The position numbers and the translations under genes were made by a program. From Adenophora triphylla var. japonica (lineage: Eukaryota > Streptophyta > Magnoliopsida > Asterales > Campanulaceae), in NCBI GenBank assembly GCA_022495995.1, contig JAFEMH010001477.1, positions 1-64,000 of the forward strand: DNA of 64,000 nt, written 5' to 3'. Below, piece by piece: positions 25,301 to 37,149 of the stretch; position 1 is the stretch's first letter; each line of letters begins with the position of its first letter. The notes under the pieces were generated by a model that did no database searches, had not been told where the DNA came from, and was given only the letters and a program-made list of their open reading frames with translations.

Positions 25301-28300
25301 GGACACCAACTTATGAGAAGTGAAAGACTACTGCAGCAGTTTATGGTTGATGCGTATATAATGATGGACACACAGAGGCTTCAGTAGATTCGTCATAATC
25401 AACCTGCTCTTAGGGTCAAATCTTATAGGAAACTTACAGATGCAGTATCAAGAGGAGATACTGATCCATCGTCTGCGGGTAGACGAGTTGTGTTGCCGTC
25501 AACATACACCGGTGGACAGCGGTGAATGACTCAGAATTTCCAAGATGCATTAGCTATTTGCAGGTGGACAAGATATCCATCACTCTTTATCACGTTTACC
25601 TGCAATCCAAAGTGGCCAGAAATTACAAGATTTGTTCAGAAGGAGTGGCAAAGATCGGAAGATAGGGATGATATTCTATGTATGGTTTTTAAGATGAAGC
25701 TTGATGAATTGGTAAAGGATTTGAAGAAAAAGAAAAATTTTGGCGAGCCTAATGCGCGTAAGTAATCCTTTCACAATATATCTGTGTTGTAGTTGAATAT
25801 CGTTTGTTAATATAATTGTTTTATCCATCTGTCCTACCTTTTTTTTGATAATTTTGGTTAACTTGATCAAAATTACAAATTATAGTAGGACGGATGCTAT
25901 ATATAATAACTATACCACATATTTTATTTTTTGGTACAATAATTTTAATTATGCACATTTTTTATTTTATACAGTTGTTTACACGGTGGAGTTTCAAAAA
26001 CGAGGTCTTCCCCATGCTCATATTCTTCTTTTTCTCAAAAGTAAAGACCAAGCACTAATCGCTGAGGATGTCAACATGTGTATAAGTGCTGAGATTCCCG
26101 ATAAAGAAACTGATCCGGAATTGTACGAGGCCGTGAAAGAATATATGGTACATAGTCCTTGTGGTGTTGCTAACCTAAAATCTCCTTGCATGGATAACAA
26201 AAGATGCACGAAGAACTTCCCCAAAAGCTTTAATGAAGGCACTTCCGTTGATGAGAACGGATATTATGTTTACCGGAGGAGAGACACTGGGGCAAATGTA
26301 GACAACAATGGAGTTTTCCTTGATAATAGGTATATTGTGCCTTATAATCCACAGCTGTTGTTGAAGTACCGGGCTCACATCAATGTGGAATACTGTAATC
26401 AAAGCAAATCAATAAAGTACTTATTCAAGTATATCAGCAAGGGAAGTGACAGAATAGGGGTAGGTTTTGAAGTGAATGATGAAATTAAAAGGTATATCGA
26501 TTGTCGATATGTCTCTGCATGTGAAGCGATGTGGAGAATATTTGCATTTGATATCCATTACAGGACACCCACTGTAGAGCGCTTATCTCTCCATTTAGAG
26601 GGAGACCAAACCATTCCTTTCAGAGATGGCGATTATCTTACGGATGTTGTGGATAAGCCTACTATTGGCCAATCACAATTTTTACAGTGGATGAAGATCA
26701 ATCGTGAAAATCCAGAGGCTCGACAGTACAAGTATTACGAATTTCCGCAACATTTTGTTTGGGATAAGTCAAAGCGAGAATGGCATCCTAGAAGGAGAGG
26801 CACATCAATTGGACAATTTATCATGTCCCCATCAATTCAGGCGATATCTACTATTTGAGGCTGATGTTAAATCACATTGCTGGTGCTACGTGTTACGATG
26901 ATTTGAGAACTGTAAATAATATAGTGCACGGTGATTATAAAAAAGCATGTTATGCACTAGGATTGTTAGACGATGATAAGGAGTATGTTGATGGAATAAA
27001 AGAAGCAAGTCAATGGGGGTCACCAGATTATCTACGAAGACTTTTCGCAATGCTACTATTATCTAATAGTATGTCGAGGCCACAAGATGTCTGGAATCAA
27101 ACTTGGCAAGTTCTGTCAGACGATGTCAACTACAAAGATCAAAAGAATTTTAACAATCCTGGTAAATATTTTATTATGTTAAATCATACTTTGACTAATA
27201 ATCTTGGTCAATCTTTTATTCTATTGATTAGTTTTTCAACTATACTCCCTCCGTCCTAGAAGAAAGCACACTTTTGGTAAAGTTGATTAAACTTTGACTA
27301 ACAATTTTTTTCATTTTCATTAAAATTATTACTCCCAAGCTCCCAAAGTAAGAATCCTACTTTCTATTTTGTTACTGATGGATTATATTGTATTTACATT
27401 AGTGGTTAAAGTTTGATCAAGTTTTCTCAAAGTTTCACTTCTGTTGGGACGGAGGGAGTATTTAGTTAATCATTTTTTAGCATTTTTCGTTTTAATGTCA
27501 ATCTATTTTATTATACATAGGTTTGACACTTAGTGAAGAGCAAGTTAAAAATTGTGCATTGGCTGAGATTGATAAGTTATTGGCAGCGAATTGCAGCGGT
27601 CTACAAAATTTTAAAGATATGCCTCAACCAAGCAATTCTGTAATTTCTGATGCAAAGAATATGCTAATATTGGTTGAAATGTGATATGATGTTGAGGAGA
27701 TGAAGGCTGAGCACTCTAGATTACATAAATGTTTGACTGAAGAACAAAGGATGGTTTATGAAAAGATCATGACGGCTATTGATAGAGGAGATGGTGGAGT
27801 TTTCTTTTTGTATGGGTATGGTGGCACGGGGAAGACTTTCATATGGAATACATTGTACTCTGCCTTGTGAAGTAGGAGGGATATAGTTCTTCCGGTGGCT
27901 TAAGCGGTATAGCTTCGTTGCTACTTTCGATGGGTAGGACTGCTCACTCCAGATTTGGCATACCCATACAAGTCGATGAAAGCTCAACTTGCAGCAAGAT
28001 TAAGCCAGGTTCTGATTTGTGTGGTCTCCTAAAGAAAACGAAGCTGATAATTTGGGATGAGGCTTCGATGGCCCACAAGCACTGCTTTGAGGCGCTTGAC
28101 CGGAGCTTGAGGGACATTATGCGTACTCATGATGGTCGTTGCTCTGATAAGCCCTTTGGTGGATTAGTTGTTGTTTTTGGAGGAGATTTCAAGCAAATAT
28201 TGCCTGTTGTGCCTAAAGGAAGTCGACATGATATTATACATGCTGCCATCAGTTCATCTAAACTTTGGAATTCGTGTGAGGTCCTAAAATTGACAAAAAA

Positions 28301-29274
28301 CATGAGATTGCAGGTAAATGATCTAATTTAAAACTCTTTACATATTACATTTCCCGTTGCGTAAACTAAATGTTTCATCTCATTCATTGCCTAAATGTAG
28401 GTACGTTCCTCTTCTTCTTCTGATGTTCTAGAGATCAAAAATTTTGCTGAATGGATATTACGGGTAGGAGATGGGGATGTCGGTGAAGAAAATGATGGAG
28501 AAGTTGACATTAAGTTACCCGATGATATTTTGATAAGAGATACAACTGATCCTATTGCAACCATCGTTGAAAACACGTATCCTGACATATTACACAATAT
28601 GTGCATTGATGGATGTTTTCAAGATAGAGAAATTTTGGCACCAACTAATGAGATAGTAGATACTATCAATGATTATGTGATGTCGATGTTGCCCGGTGAT
28701 GAAGTGTTGTATATGAGTTCTGATAGCATCAGCAAGGAGGACAGAGATATTGCTGGCCACGAGGATGTATTTTCTGTTGAGTTTCTTAATACGATTAAAT
28801 GCTCCGGATTGCCGAACCATTCCATACGTCTGAAGGTTGGGTGTATAGTGATGCTACTCAGAAACATTGATCAAGCTTCAGATTATGCAATGGAACGAGA
28901 ATGATCAAGTTACAACTGGGAAAACATATAGTTGAAGCAAGAATGCTTTCAGAAAGAATAAAGGAATGAAGGTGTTTGTGCCCTGCATGATGTTGAGCCC
29001 GTCGGATATGACAAAATTCCCCGTTAAATTCCAACGTAGGCAGTTCCCATTAAATGTTTGCTTCGCTATGACTATAAATAAGAGTCGTGACGCTCACTTT
29101 CTCATGTTGGGCTTTACCTTCCTCGACCCGTATTCGGGCCACTGGCAACAGTATGTGGCAATCTCGAGAGTTACAAGCAAAAATGGGCTCAAAGTTTTGA
29201 TTTGTGAAAAGGATGTTGAAACGAGCGAGGTTACTACTAATGTGGTCTATAAAGAAGTTTTTCACAAATTATGA
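22369..29274 (+). pseudogene. Helitron Rep-helicase (RepHel), decayed
   Basis: Ten exons can be traced: 22,369-22,480, 22,596-22,670, 22,764-23,117, 23,763-23,939, 24,065-24,170, 24,305-24,743, 24,844-25,757, 25,975-27,161, 27,521-28,313 and 28,401-29,274. The first five encode an unusual N-terminal extension with two GRP-type AT-hook-like motifs. Exon 6 starts the conserved Rep part with Cys/His zinc-binding residues. Exon 8 holds the HUH motif in GLPHAHILLF and the two-tyrosine motif YLFKYISKG. Exon 9 starts the PIF1-type helicase with Walker A GYGGTGKTF and Walker B LIIWDEAS. Exon 10 ends with the last helicase motif, AISRVTS. RepHel nicks and unwinds DNA for rolling-circle transposition. 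It is broken by stops at 25,040, 25,385, 25,523, about 27,682, 27,868 and 27,901, and by frameshifts near 26,815, 28,890 and 29,090. Confidence 0.9.
27245..27458. mobile_element. Stowaway MITE in a RepHel intron
   Basis: 214 bp with terminal inverted repeats CTCCCTCCGTCC and GGACGGAGGGAG, flanked on both sides by TA, the Tc1/mariner target. It sits wholly in the intron between 27,161 and 27,521, so it does not alter the coding exons. Confidence 0.92.
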
Positions 29275-29529
29275 GACAATCCAAAATTTATGAACTTTCA
29301 TAGTTGCATTAATTCATTTAGGGACGGAGAGAGTAGTACAGTTTTTGAATGTCAACTCTAAGTGTACTGACTATGTTTCAACACGATGGTGGGTGGTCAC
29401 CTTCTATTTATACACGTCTCAGCAATATACATTAATAAATTGCTCCTTCTGTTATTAGTCATGGTTTTTATTAGGCCTTAGGAGGCTAGGTAGCTTTTCT
29501 TTTTCGTTGCTGAAGTTTTGATTTTCTAG

Positions 29530-29724
29530 GTATCGCGCCCCTGAAGTTCTTCTCCAGTCACCAACTTATGGTTCTGCTGTTGGTGAGTTGATGGAAATTG
29601 AATTTGAGAGTAGTCGATTGAATTTTGCAAACTTTAAGTTCTTTTTCCATACACCAGATATGTGGGCAATTGGTGCGATCATGGCTGAACTATTTACCCT
29701 CCATCCCCTTTTCCCTGGTTCAAG
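29530..29724 (+). pseudogene. Captured exons of a CDKF/MHK-type protein kinase
   Basis: Two exons with correct borders lie just after the RepHel stop. Exon 29,530-29,582 encodes [17 protein letters not shown], the activation-segment end with the APE motif. Exon 29,658-29,724 encodes [20 protein letters not shown], the following helix with the family's DxW. They are joined in phase (G|AT) by an intron with GTGAGT donor and CAG acceptor, and followed by a GTAGGC donor. The sequence resembles plant MAK/MHK and CDKF;4 kinases. No ATP-binding lobe is present, so no active kinase can be made. Sense-strand capture of exon-intron blocks between the helicase and the 3' end is a known Helitron habit. 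Confidence 0.85.
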
Positions 29725-31106
29725 GTAGGCATTGGTTTCTCTTCTATTGCATTTTTGAAACATGTTCATGCTTTTTTGACCTACCAATTGAAACTGACAG
29801 TATTTATAGTGGTACAACTGTGCATGTTCACACATTCGCTCGCGTTGATTTTTCCATCCATTTCTTCCTTTTGCATTGGACTGAGAAAATTCTGTAGTTT
29901 TATAAATGTTACTTTTTAAGTATACATCATTGGGTTGGGAGTGCGGTGGGGGTAATGTTGGGTTTTTTAAATATACGCAACCATCAAACTTTATTTTCAT
30001 TTTTACCATCGTACTTCAAACAATGGTGTCATTTTATAACAAATTGGGTAAATAATGACAATATTGTTTGTAGGACGATGGTAAAAATGAAATAAATTTG
30101 GGGCTAAATAACAGATTAGTGTGTAAAATGACATCATTGTTTGTAGTACGATGGTAAAAATGAAAAAAATAAAGTTCGGGTAAAAGTGAAACATGCCCCA
30201 AAGTACGATGGACAAAAATGAAGTTTTCCCTCAAATATATATGTTGGCAAACTTTCAGAAATAGTTTGTACTCCCTCCATCCCAGTTTAATTTGAGTGAG
30301 GTTATAGCTGAGGTTTTAGAGATGATGCGGTTGGTTTGCCTGAGATGGCAGCTGGATAGTTGTGGCATGGTTTTTAGCAGTTTACTTTTGCTGCAGTTTT
30401 AGAAGCAATTTTGGTGGAAGTGTATTGTTTTAATGCAGTTATGTTGGCATAGTTTGGTCAAGCTTGATGCGGTTTTGTATGGTGCGGTTTGTTTGGTCAC
30501 TTTTGAGTTAGTTATGGATGGCTGGAGGTGGTTTGATATGGCCAGGTTCACAGCTGCAGTTGTAAATAAAGTGAGATAGATGCGGTTTATGCTGCTTGCG
30601 GTTTTGAAGGCAGTTGGTGTAGCTGTATTTTGGAAGATTATTGGTAGGGCTGCGGTTGTGAATAAAGCTGGCCAGAAATGGTTTATGTTGGCTGAGGCTT
30701 TGAAGACTATTGGAATTGCTTTGACCAAAGGCATGTTGACATCGGCTATAGTTGCTTTTAATTTCTGATTTTAATCCTTTGGCTTTGCAGGTGAGGATCT
30801 TGAGAGATAGGTTGGTTAGGTGAATTTGAAAAAGGAATTTTGCTTTTTCTCCCTGATATTTCCAGTTGGTTGTAATAAGATATCGATGACATTTAGCATT
30901 CCATTCACAAACTTCCTTAATAGATGGTTTGATTTTAAAGAATTGAATGAATGAGACCCTCATAAAATTACTTGATTATTTTAATAGATGTTTCCAGTTG
31001 GTTGTTGAAGAGGTCCCAACTTTAATTATGTACTATAGTTTTAAGATTCTCTCTCTCTCTGAAAATGCTTTGCGTTAGTTTTTCTTAATTGATTAGCTTT
31101 ATTATT
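29725..31106. other. Helitron 3' region after the captured exons
   Basis: Besides the MITE-like foldback at about 29,960-30,235 and an isolated MITE end (CTCCCTCCATCCC near 30,272), the stretch 30,300-30,770 contains at least six TGCGGTT words and no gene I recognise. A GCAG acceptor-like site near 30,790 could mark another captured exon but encodes only a few codons before a stop. Confidence 0.4.
29960..30235. mobile_element. Foldback MITE of the ACTTCATTTTTGTCC type
   Basis: The right end in complement reads GGGAAAACTTCATTTTTGTC and pairs imperfectly with the left. Internal copies of ACGATGGTAAAAATGAA in both orientations add further folding. It is related in type to the element at 15,760. 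Confidence 0.55.
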
Positions 31107-31136
31107 CCCGTCGAATGTCGACGGGCTATGAACTAG
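31107..31136 (+). other. Helitron 3' terminus
   Basis: A perfect hairpin (CCCGTCGA, loop ATG, TCGACGGG; 31,107-31,125) is followed after seven bases by CTAG at 31,133-31,136 and then a T. This is the classic Helitron end, with insertion between A and T. It closes the element that carries RepHel and the kinase exons. The 5' TC end was not found and may lie left of element 1. Confidence 0.9.
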
Positions 31137-32511
31137 TATTTATACTAAAAGGGAATAGTGGAAAAGTTGGTTTGTGGGTTTTTTTGGACGAAGGTTAGAG
31201 TGACCTACTGACTTGTAGCTTGGAAGTATATGCAATAAAATGACAAGGCAATTTTAGTTTAGGACTTCATACAATTAAAATGTCAGATGTCTTTTAAAAA
31301 AAAATAAAAATTGAGTGTAACTGTAATTTTTTTAAAACAATAAAAAAGTAGATCAACTGTGAACATAACAAATATGTTGATCAATCGTGAACATAACAAA
31401 TATGTCAAATAACAAATATTTTTAATTTTTAATCATCATTCGAGGTTTTCATAAAAAAACAAAAATAGAGTCATAAAAGACTAAAAACAACTGTGAACTT
31501 AAGTAAAACAACTGTGAACTTAACAAATATGTCAAATAATCTCATAAAATTGCAAAATTTGAAGCCATAAATGACTAAAACAAATGTAAACTTAACAAAA
31601 AACAACAGTGAAGTTAAGTAAAACAACTGTGAACATAACAAATATGTCAAATAATCTCATAAAATTGCAAAAATAGAGGACATAAAGGACTAAAACAAAT
31701 GTGAACTTAACAAATAGGTCAAATAATCTCATAAAATTGCAAAAATAAAGGCTATAAAATTCTAAAAGCAATTGAACTTAACTAAAACAATTGTGAACTT
31801 AATTAAAAACAATTGTGAACTTAACAAATATGTCAAATAATCTCATAAAATTGCAAAAATAGAGGCCATAAAGACTAAAACAACTGTAAACTTAACAAAA
31901 AACAATAGTGAACTTAACAAATATGTCAAATAATCTCATAAAATTGAAAAAAATAAAGGCTATAAAATACTAAAAACAACTGTGAACTTAATTAAACAAA
32001 TCTGTGAATTAAGTAAATAATAGTCATTTTCATGCAGAAATTATGAATTTAGCTAAAATAACTGTGAACTTCTCTTAATTGTTATTAGAACAATTGTAAA
32101 AAACAACTGTGAACTTATCAAAAATAACTGTGAACTTGTAAAAACTTTGAACTTCTCAAATTTCCTCCGGATTATATGTTGATGCTACTAGTTTGATTCG
32201 TATTGACAATACGAACACAACGGTGATTTCAGAATTTTTTTGATTTCTAGATCTTAAGATATTTCATTTTAAAGTTTTGAGTGAAAAAAAAAGAAAGAGA
32301 GAGAAAGAGGAGAGAGAAAATGACATAAAGCTAAAATTCAATCATGCACGCCCGTTTATGTCATTTAATTGAGTGGCACAAGCGTAATTTTCATCAATTA
32401 TCAGGAACGAACTTGTCCATCAGTAAGTCAGGGACTAATGGTAGATTCCCATTTTTCATGAATTAGTTGGTTGAATTCATTAAAATTAGGGACCAATTGA
32501 TAATTGCCCCA
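31137..32511. repeat. AT-rich region with degenerate minisatellite (31,480-32,150)
   Basis: Repeated phrases AACTGTGAACTTAACAAATA and GTCAAATAATCTCATAAAAT recur with a period of very roughly 70-115 bases, about six times. No coding region is seen. A GA-rich tract lies at 32,285-32,320. Confidence 0.6.
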
Positions 32512-32768
32512 AATAATATAACACTTATGAACAGTGTACGATGCCCACTGCGTTTCCATTAATTCAATTGAATTACACATTCCTTGTATTTAAAGGAACT
32601 GTAGCTAAAATACCTCAATCCTTTCATTAATAGAAATCCTACTTGAAATAGATTTATTTTATTATAACCCAAATCAGTTTTCGGATTTCACTCAAATACT
32701 CACAATTAATCCTACTCCCTCTAATTAACTTAACTACGTTCTAGCCCTATAAATAAACTAGTTCAAAA
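32512..32768 (+). repeat. Promoter-like direct repeat, copy 1
   Basis: About 255 bp, ending in CTATAAATAAACTAGTTC, almost identical to 34,821-35,071. Here the TATA-like box leads into a gypsy remnant rather than a gene. Confidence 0.75.
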
Positions 32769-32789
32769 CCTAGAATCAGAGGGTCCCTA

Positions 32790-33330
32790 TTTGACCTGAC
32801 CCTAAAGTTATACCTACCCTTACCGAAAGCCCTAATTTATGAAGCATACGCCAACTCTTCTAAACCTGCCACCATACCGTGCTCGGCCGCGATTCTATCT
32901 AAAGTGAGCAAAATACGCCACCCAACGGGCATCAATTGACAATAAGACAGTCGGGTCACTTCGAAAAAGCGGGAAATCGAAGCGGAAAAGAGAAATTTCA
33001 AACCTACACTAAAGGGGTACTCGTAAAACCCTACTCACTCGTCAGAAACACAACCAGCACTGAAAATATCAGTTGGGATCAAGAATTCAGCATTGGAAGG
33101 AAAGACGTTGTTTCTTTTCATAGCGTCAGCGTGGGACGCATCAAAGTTACATTTCTCACCCTCCTTGTCACGAATGAACTCTAAGCACCTAAAACCATTC
33201 GGCAAGGATGCATCAACATCTATGACTTTTTCCTTATTTTTACCCATAAATACCAGAGTGAAGATACAGAGAAACGACAAAAGAAAGAGAGAGAATGAGA
33301 ACTCACCGGAGAAACTGACGGAGACTTAGC
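32790..33330 (-). pseudogene. Antisense Transposase_28-like fragment
   Basis: Read on the minus strand from about 33,280, the frame encodes IPTDIFSAGCVSDE, then after a stop VGFYEYPFSVGLKF and SYCQLMPVGWRILLTLDR. This looks like the 'putative gypsy type transposon' family (Transposase_28), found in plant gypsy elements. A stop and the abrupt left end show it is a fragment. It lies antisense to the adjoining LTR (33,560-34,119). Confidence 0.55.
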
Positions 33331-33559
33331 ACCGGTTGGGCGGAGGATTTGGAAAATGAAAATGTGGACTTTCTCAATTAAACTATATATAAAAGGACGA
33401 TCTTCAATGCCTACGAAAAACCCATATGAGCCCTAAAATCCTCGAGCATCGTGCGGGCCAACCACCTTATCACCTTCCTTTCAAGCCCGAAGCGACACTT
33501 GGCAAAATATTAAAGCCCTCCGTATTCAACATGGAACGCTTTAATATTTTGGGGGCAAT

Positions 33560-34119
33560 TGTTACGTCCTAAAAATCCACTCAGCATGTTCTGCATCTTG
33601 AGGTAACGTCTTGATTTACATCTTGGACTAACGCCTTGAAATTATTTGTTCTGTTTATCCTATTTTTCAGGAGCAGAATTATAAATAAATATTTCACCCA
33701 TGTGACCATTTGGACCTAGTCAAAGAGCAACATAACGGATTCAAACCATCAACCAAGGAATAACGGTTGGACTCCATCAACAAGGAGCGAGATTCTAGGC
33801 GCAAAATCAGCACGACATTCAAGTTATTATTTTCAGTTACAATTATGCCTATATATTACTCTTAGGAAGCACTTTTGTTCACGTTACATAGTTTTGCTTA
33901 CTCTACTCCGCACTTGTACTCCAAAACTCTCAATACTTAATAAAATTTGTTTGGTTTAGGCAGGCTTGCCAAAAGCCTCCCGAGGTTTTTCTCTTGGACG
34001 ATTGCTCTAAGAATTTTCTCGTTACATCTTTGTGTTCATCTTGCTTTGAGAATCATATTCCATTTGTGCCCAAATCTCCTTGAGAAGACAAATTCACCTG
34101 TCGAAATTTGTCCAAAACA
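33560..34119 (+). repeat. LTR of a gypsy remnant, preceded by polypurine tract
   Basis: TTTTGGGGGCAAT precedes TGTTACGTCC, and the block ends ...TGTCCAAAACA, 560 bp. A TATA-like stretch and AATAAA near 33,940 fit an LTR. No partner LTR exists in the window, so the left part of this element is lost. Confidence 0.65.
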
Positions 34120-34820
34120 GCAACAACGTTTTTAAAAAAAAAAGTTAGAAAAATTATAAACTCGCGGTTGCCAACTGCGAATTAATTAATGAAAACGCAG
34201 TTGCCAACCGCGAATTCTAAAAATTAGGCTATTCTGATCAATACTTTTAAAAGTGTGACATTTTTGGGAAATATTTTTAAAAAATGTGGCATTTTGGGTA
34301 AAAATTCACTTTCTCCATCTCTCCATCAAAGTTTAATTCTTTCTCCACCTTTCTCTCTCTAGGTTTTCCAAGGAGACATAGAATTGAAATTACTCTGCAA
34401 ATTAAGCAATTGCTTGATTGTCGTATTAGTCGGAGGAAATTAAGCAAAACTTATACGGAGTTATCCAATTTTAGGAAATAAATGGATAAGCGATTGTGGG
34501 GGAATTAATGTTGGAGAGAAGATGAAGATGGGAGAAGATGAAGAGTTGATTGGGGAAGATAAAGCTTGGCCGGAGAAGATGAAGATTGGTGTGTGGTTGT
34601 GTTTTATTAATTTAGGTGGTTGATTATTTAGGGGTTTTAAAATGTAAAATAGAAATAATGATAGTATATTTAATGTTGAATGTTTAATTATTTGGATAAA
34701 CTTAATAATGCGAGGATATTCAGCAATGTTGCAGGTGAATAAAAGTTCTCGTGAAACAACTTAGGTTTATTATTAAATTCGATTACTTAATTTTTTATTT
34801 TAAAATCACAATTTCATCAA
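34120..34820. other. Unique spacer with a short inverted repeat
   Basis: CGCGGTTGCCAACTGCG (34,163-34,179) and CGCAGTTGCCAACCGCG (34,196-34,212) form a stem with one central mismatch. The GA-rich stretch 34,500-34,590 repeats GAGAAGATGAAGATG. No gene is seen. Confidence 0.5.
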
Positions 34821-35071
34821 AATAATATACTAACTTATGAACAGTGTACGATGCCCACTGCGTTTCCATTAATTCAATTGAATTACAGATTCCTTGTATT
34901 TAAAGGAACTGTAGCTAAAGTACCTCAATCCTTACATTAATAGAAATCCTACTTGAAATAGATTTATTTTATTACTCCCCCAATCAGTTTTCGGATTTCA
35001 CTCACAATTAATCCTACCCCCTCTAATTAACTTAACTACGTTCTAGCCCTATAAATAAACTAGTTCAAACT
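34821..35071 (+). promoter_or_regulatory. Promoter-like direct repeat, copy 2, upstream of acidic repeat gene
   Basis: Its TATA-like CTATAAATAAAC lies near 35,050, about 80 bases before the ATG at 35,129, a plausible core promoter spacing. Confidence 0.55.
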
Positions 35072-35128
35072 AATTACTTTTCTTAACAGCTATATCTAAT
35101 TAGCGATATCGATATCCCGATACTAAAT

Positions 35129-36108
35129 ATGATTTGCTTCTCCCCTATTTTCTCACAACAAAAATTTCATTTACTAGAACGCTATTTGGAAGAACAATCA
35201 GAATGCATACGAGAAGATGAAGAATTAAAATATGATGCTGATGATGAAGACGAAAAAGAGCTATTCTTGGTAGATTTCAATGAACCAGATGATAGTGTTG
35301 AAGACGGAGACGACGACTGGAAATATATTGAAGAAGAGATCAATAAAGTTCAGCAGAAATATATGAAGGACTATGATAATGATGAAGACTGGAAATATAT
35401 AGAAGAAGAGATCAAAAAAGCTCAACAAAAATATATGGAGGACTATGATAATGACGAAGACTGGAAATACATAGAAGAAGAGATTAAAAAAGCTCAACAA
35501 AAATATATGGAGGACTATGATAATGATGAAGACTGGAAATACATAGAAGAAGAGATTAAAAAAGCTCAACAAAAATATATGGAGGACTATGATAATGATG
35601 ATGACAGGAAATACATAGAAGAAGAGATTAAAAAAGCTCTGACAAAAATATCTGGAAGAAGAGATTTTTGATAGGGAATTACCCGGGCTTGTTTCGTTCC
35701 TTGAATATGATAACTCTTTTCTTACGCCGTGGAATTGGAATCCCGGTGCTCCTCCTGATGTTGATCGTGATAATTCAAATTCTCGCACATGGAAGTCTAC
35801 CTCGTCGTACTTCTCTTATGATGTAAGTTAATTATCCTTCTTCTTGAATATTAATTAATACTAATAGATATCTTTTCTATTTGTTTAATGATTTATCCGT
35901 TGTTCATTTAAAAACAAGTATTGACAATAAAAATATATAACATATGCAGATAGTATTTTTGGAAAACAAAATTACTCCCGGAGAAGAAGTTTTAGGTGAA
36001 TTACTGCTGGATCAAAAACAACCAAAAACGAATGTGGACGTGGAAGAACTGAGTGAAGTTAATCTCCCACGAGCACCTGTCCAAGAAACTCTCTCTCGCA
36101 TTAGTTAG
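35129..36108 (+). CDS. Acidic protein with 24-residue tandem repeats, hypothetical
   Basis: I do not recognise this gene. The frame from 35,129 encodes an acidic head, then four full repeats and a fifth partial one of a 24-residue unit containing WKYIEEEIKKAQQKYMEDYD. The tryptophan codons recur every 72 bases, and the third and fourth units differ at one base, so expansion is recent. The repeats should form charged helices. As read it stops at 35,671. However, one extra base near 35,639 in the fifth unit appears to shift the frame: in the shifted frame the open sequence continues (EEEIFDRELPGL...) to a GTAAGT donor at 35,823, and an exon at 35,950-36,108 continues in phase to a TAG. So the locus is either a two-exon gene with a frameshift allele or a recent pseudogene. 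A TATA-like box lies 80 bases upstream. Confidence 0.6.
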
Positions 36109-36395
36109 GGGCAACGCTTTTTAACTTCTATATATGTCACAATTAATATCTTGAATCCGATTGTTATACATTGGTATGCTGCAATACGGAGTATGCTGTA
36201 TGAATGGTATTGCTTAAGTTTTCTTTTTGTCAATATTTTATATATCTTGCTCAGTTGCTCCTTCCGTATCAAAATAAATGATTATTTTTTTTAAAAAAAA
36301 TTTGATTATCTTTTGGACAGAAATAAAGTCTCTTTGCTTTTACTCAGTTTTATGCATAACAAAGTTGTCAAAATTAAATTAGAGGTGAGTATATA

Positions 36396-36562
36396 CTCCC
36401 CCGTTTCAAAATGATGGTTCCATTTGACTTATCAAATATTTTAAGATCACATTATAAGTTTTGGAAATTCAGCGATTTTGAAGCCTTAATTTTTGGAATT
36501 GAGACTAACTTTTTTGGAGAAAGAAAAAGGAAAATGTGACTATCATTTTGAGACAGAGGGAA
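36396..36562. mobile_element. Stowaway-like MITE
   Basis: Left CTCCCCCGTTTCAAAATGAT pairs with the right end, in complement CCCTCTGTCTCAAAATGAT. AT-rich flanks contain TA. Confidence 0.65.
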
Positions 36563-37149
36563 TAATAAATTTGTGGACATGATTAATACGTTCTTGCCCA
36601 AAAAGAATGTGAACTCTTTTCTTTTTTTAACAGCCAGTAAGGAATGTTTATGAGATGTTTTTAGTAACACAAGATTTTGGGGGAAACTAGTTTCTCCTTA
36701 AGTTATAGAAAGTCTTGTTTTATAAACTGTTCCTAAATATTCGCTAACTACTTGTAAGTAGAAAAAAAGTGAACTTTTTATAATTTATGGAAAAACTAGT
36801 TTCTCCCAAAACTTGCTCTTTTAGTAATGGATGGACATACTTGTGATTGTCGAGATTAATTCAAAGTTTGTTTTCTTGGTTAATTAAAACATGGAAGGAA
36901 GAATCATGGGTTCATCAAATAATTTAGTGTCTTTATTGCTTTTGATACAGTTACATAATTATAATTTCGATATGTATGAACTCCATTATGTTCGAGTAAT
37001 TTTTATTTGAACAAATGTCTAACAATTAAATTCATACAAATGTCTCCATATTTGTGGTAAAATATAATCCTTGTTTTTTTTCCTTTTAAATTAGCTTTAT
37101 ATTTTAAGATTCGATGGCATCATAAATATAAATATGAATGAGGGTCCTT

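Noticed and set aside
30399..30963. Minus-strand frames of 111 and 151 codons in the Helitron tail
   Set aside because: Repetitive AACCGCA-derived codons, no recognised domain and no start context.
32512..35071. Interpretation of the two 250-bp direct repeats as LTRs of a 2.5-kb element
   Set aside because: They lack TG...CA ends, a primer site and a polypurine tract at the inner edges, and a separate true LTR lies inside.
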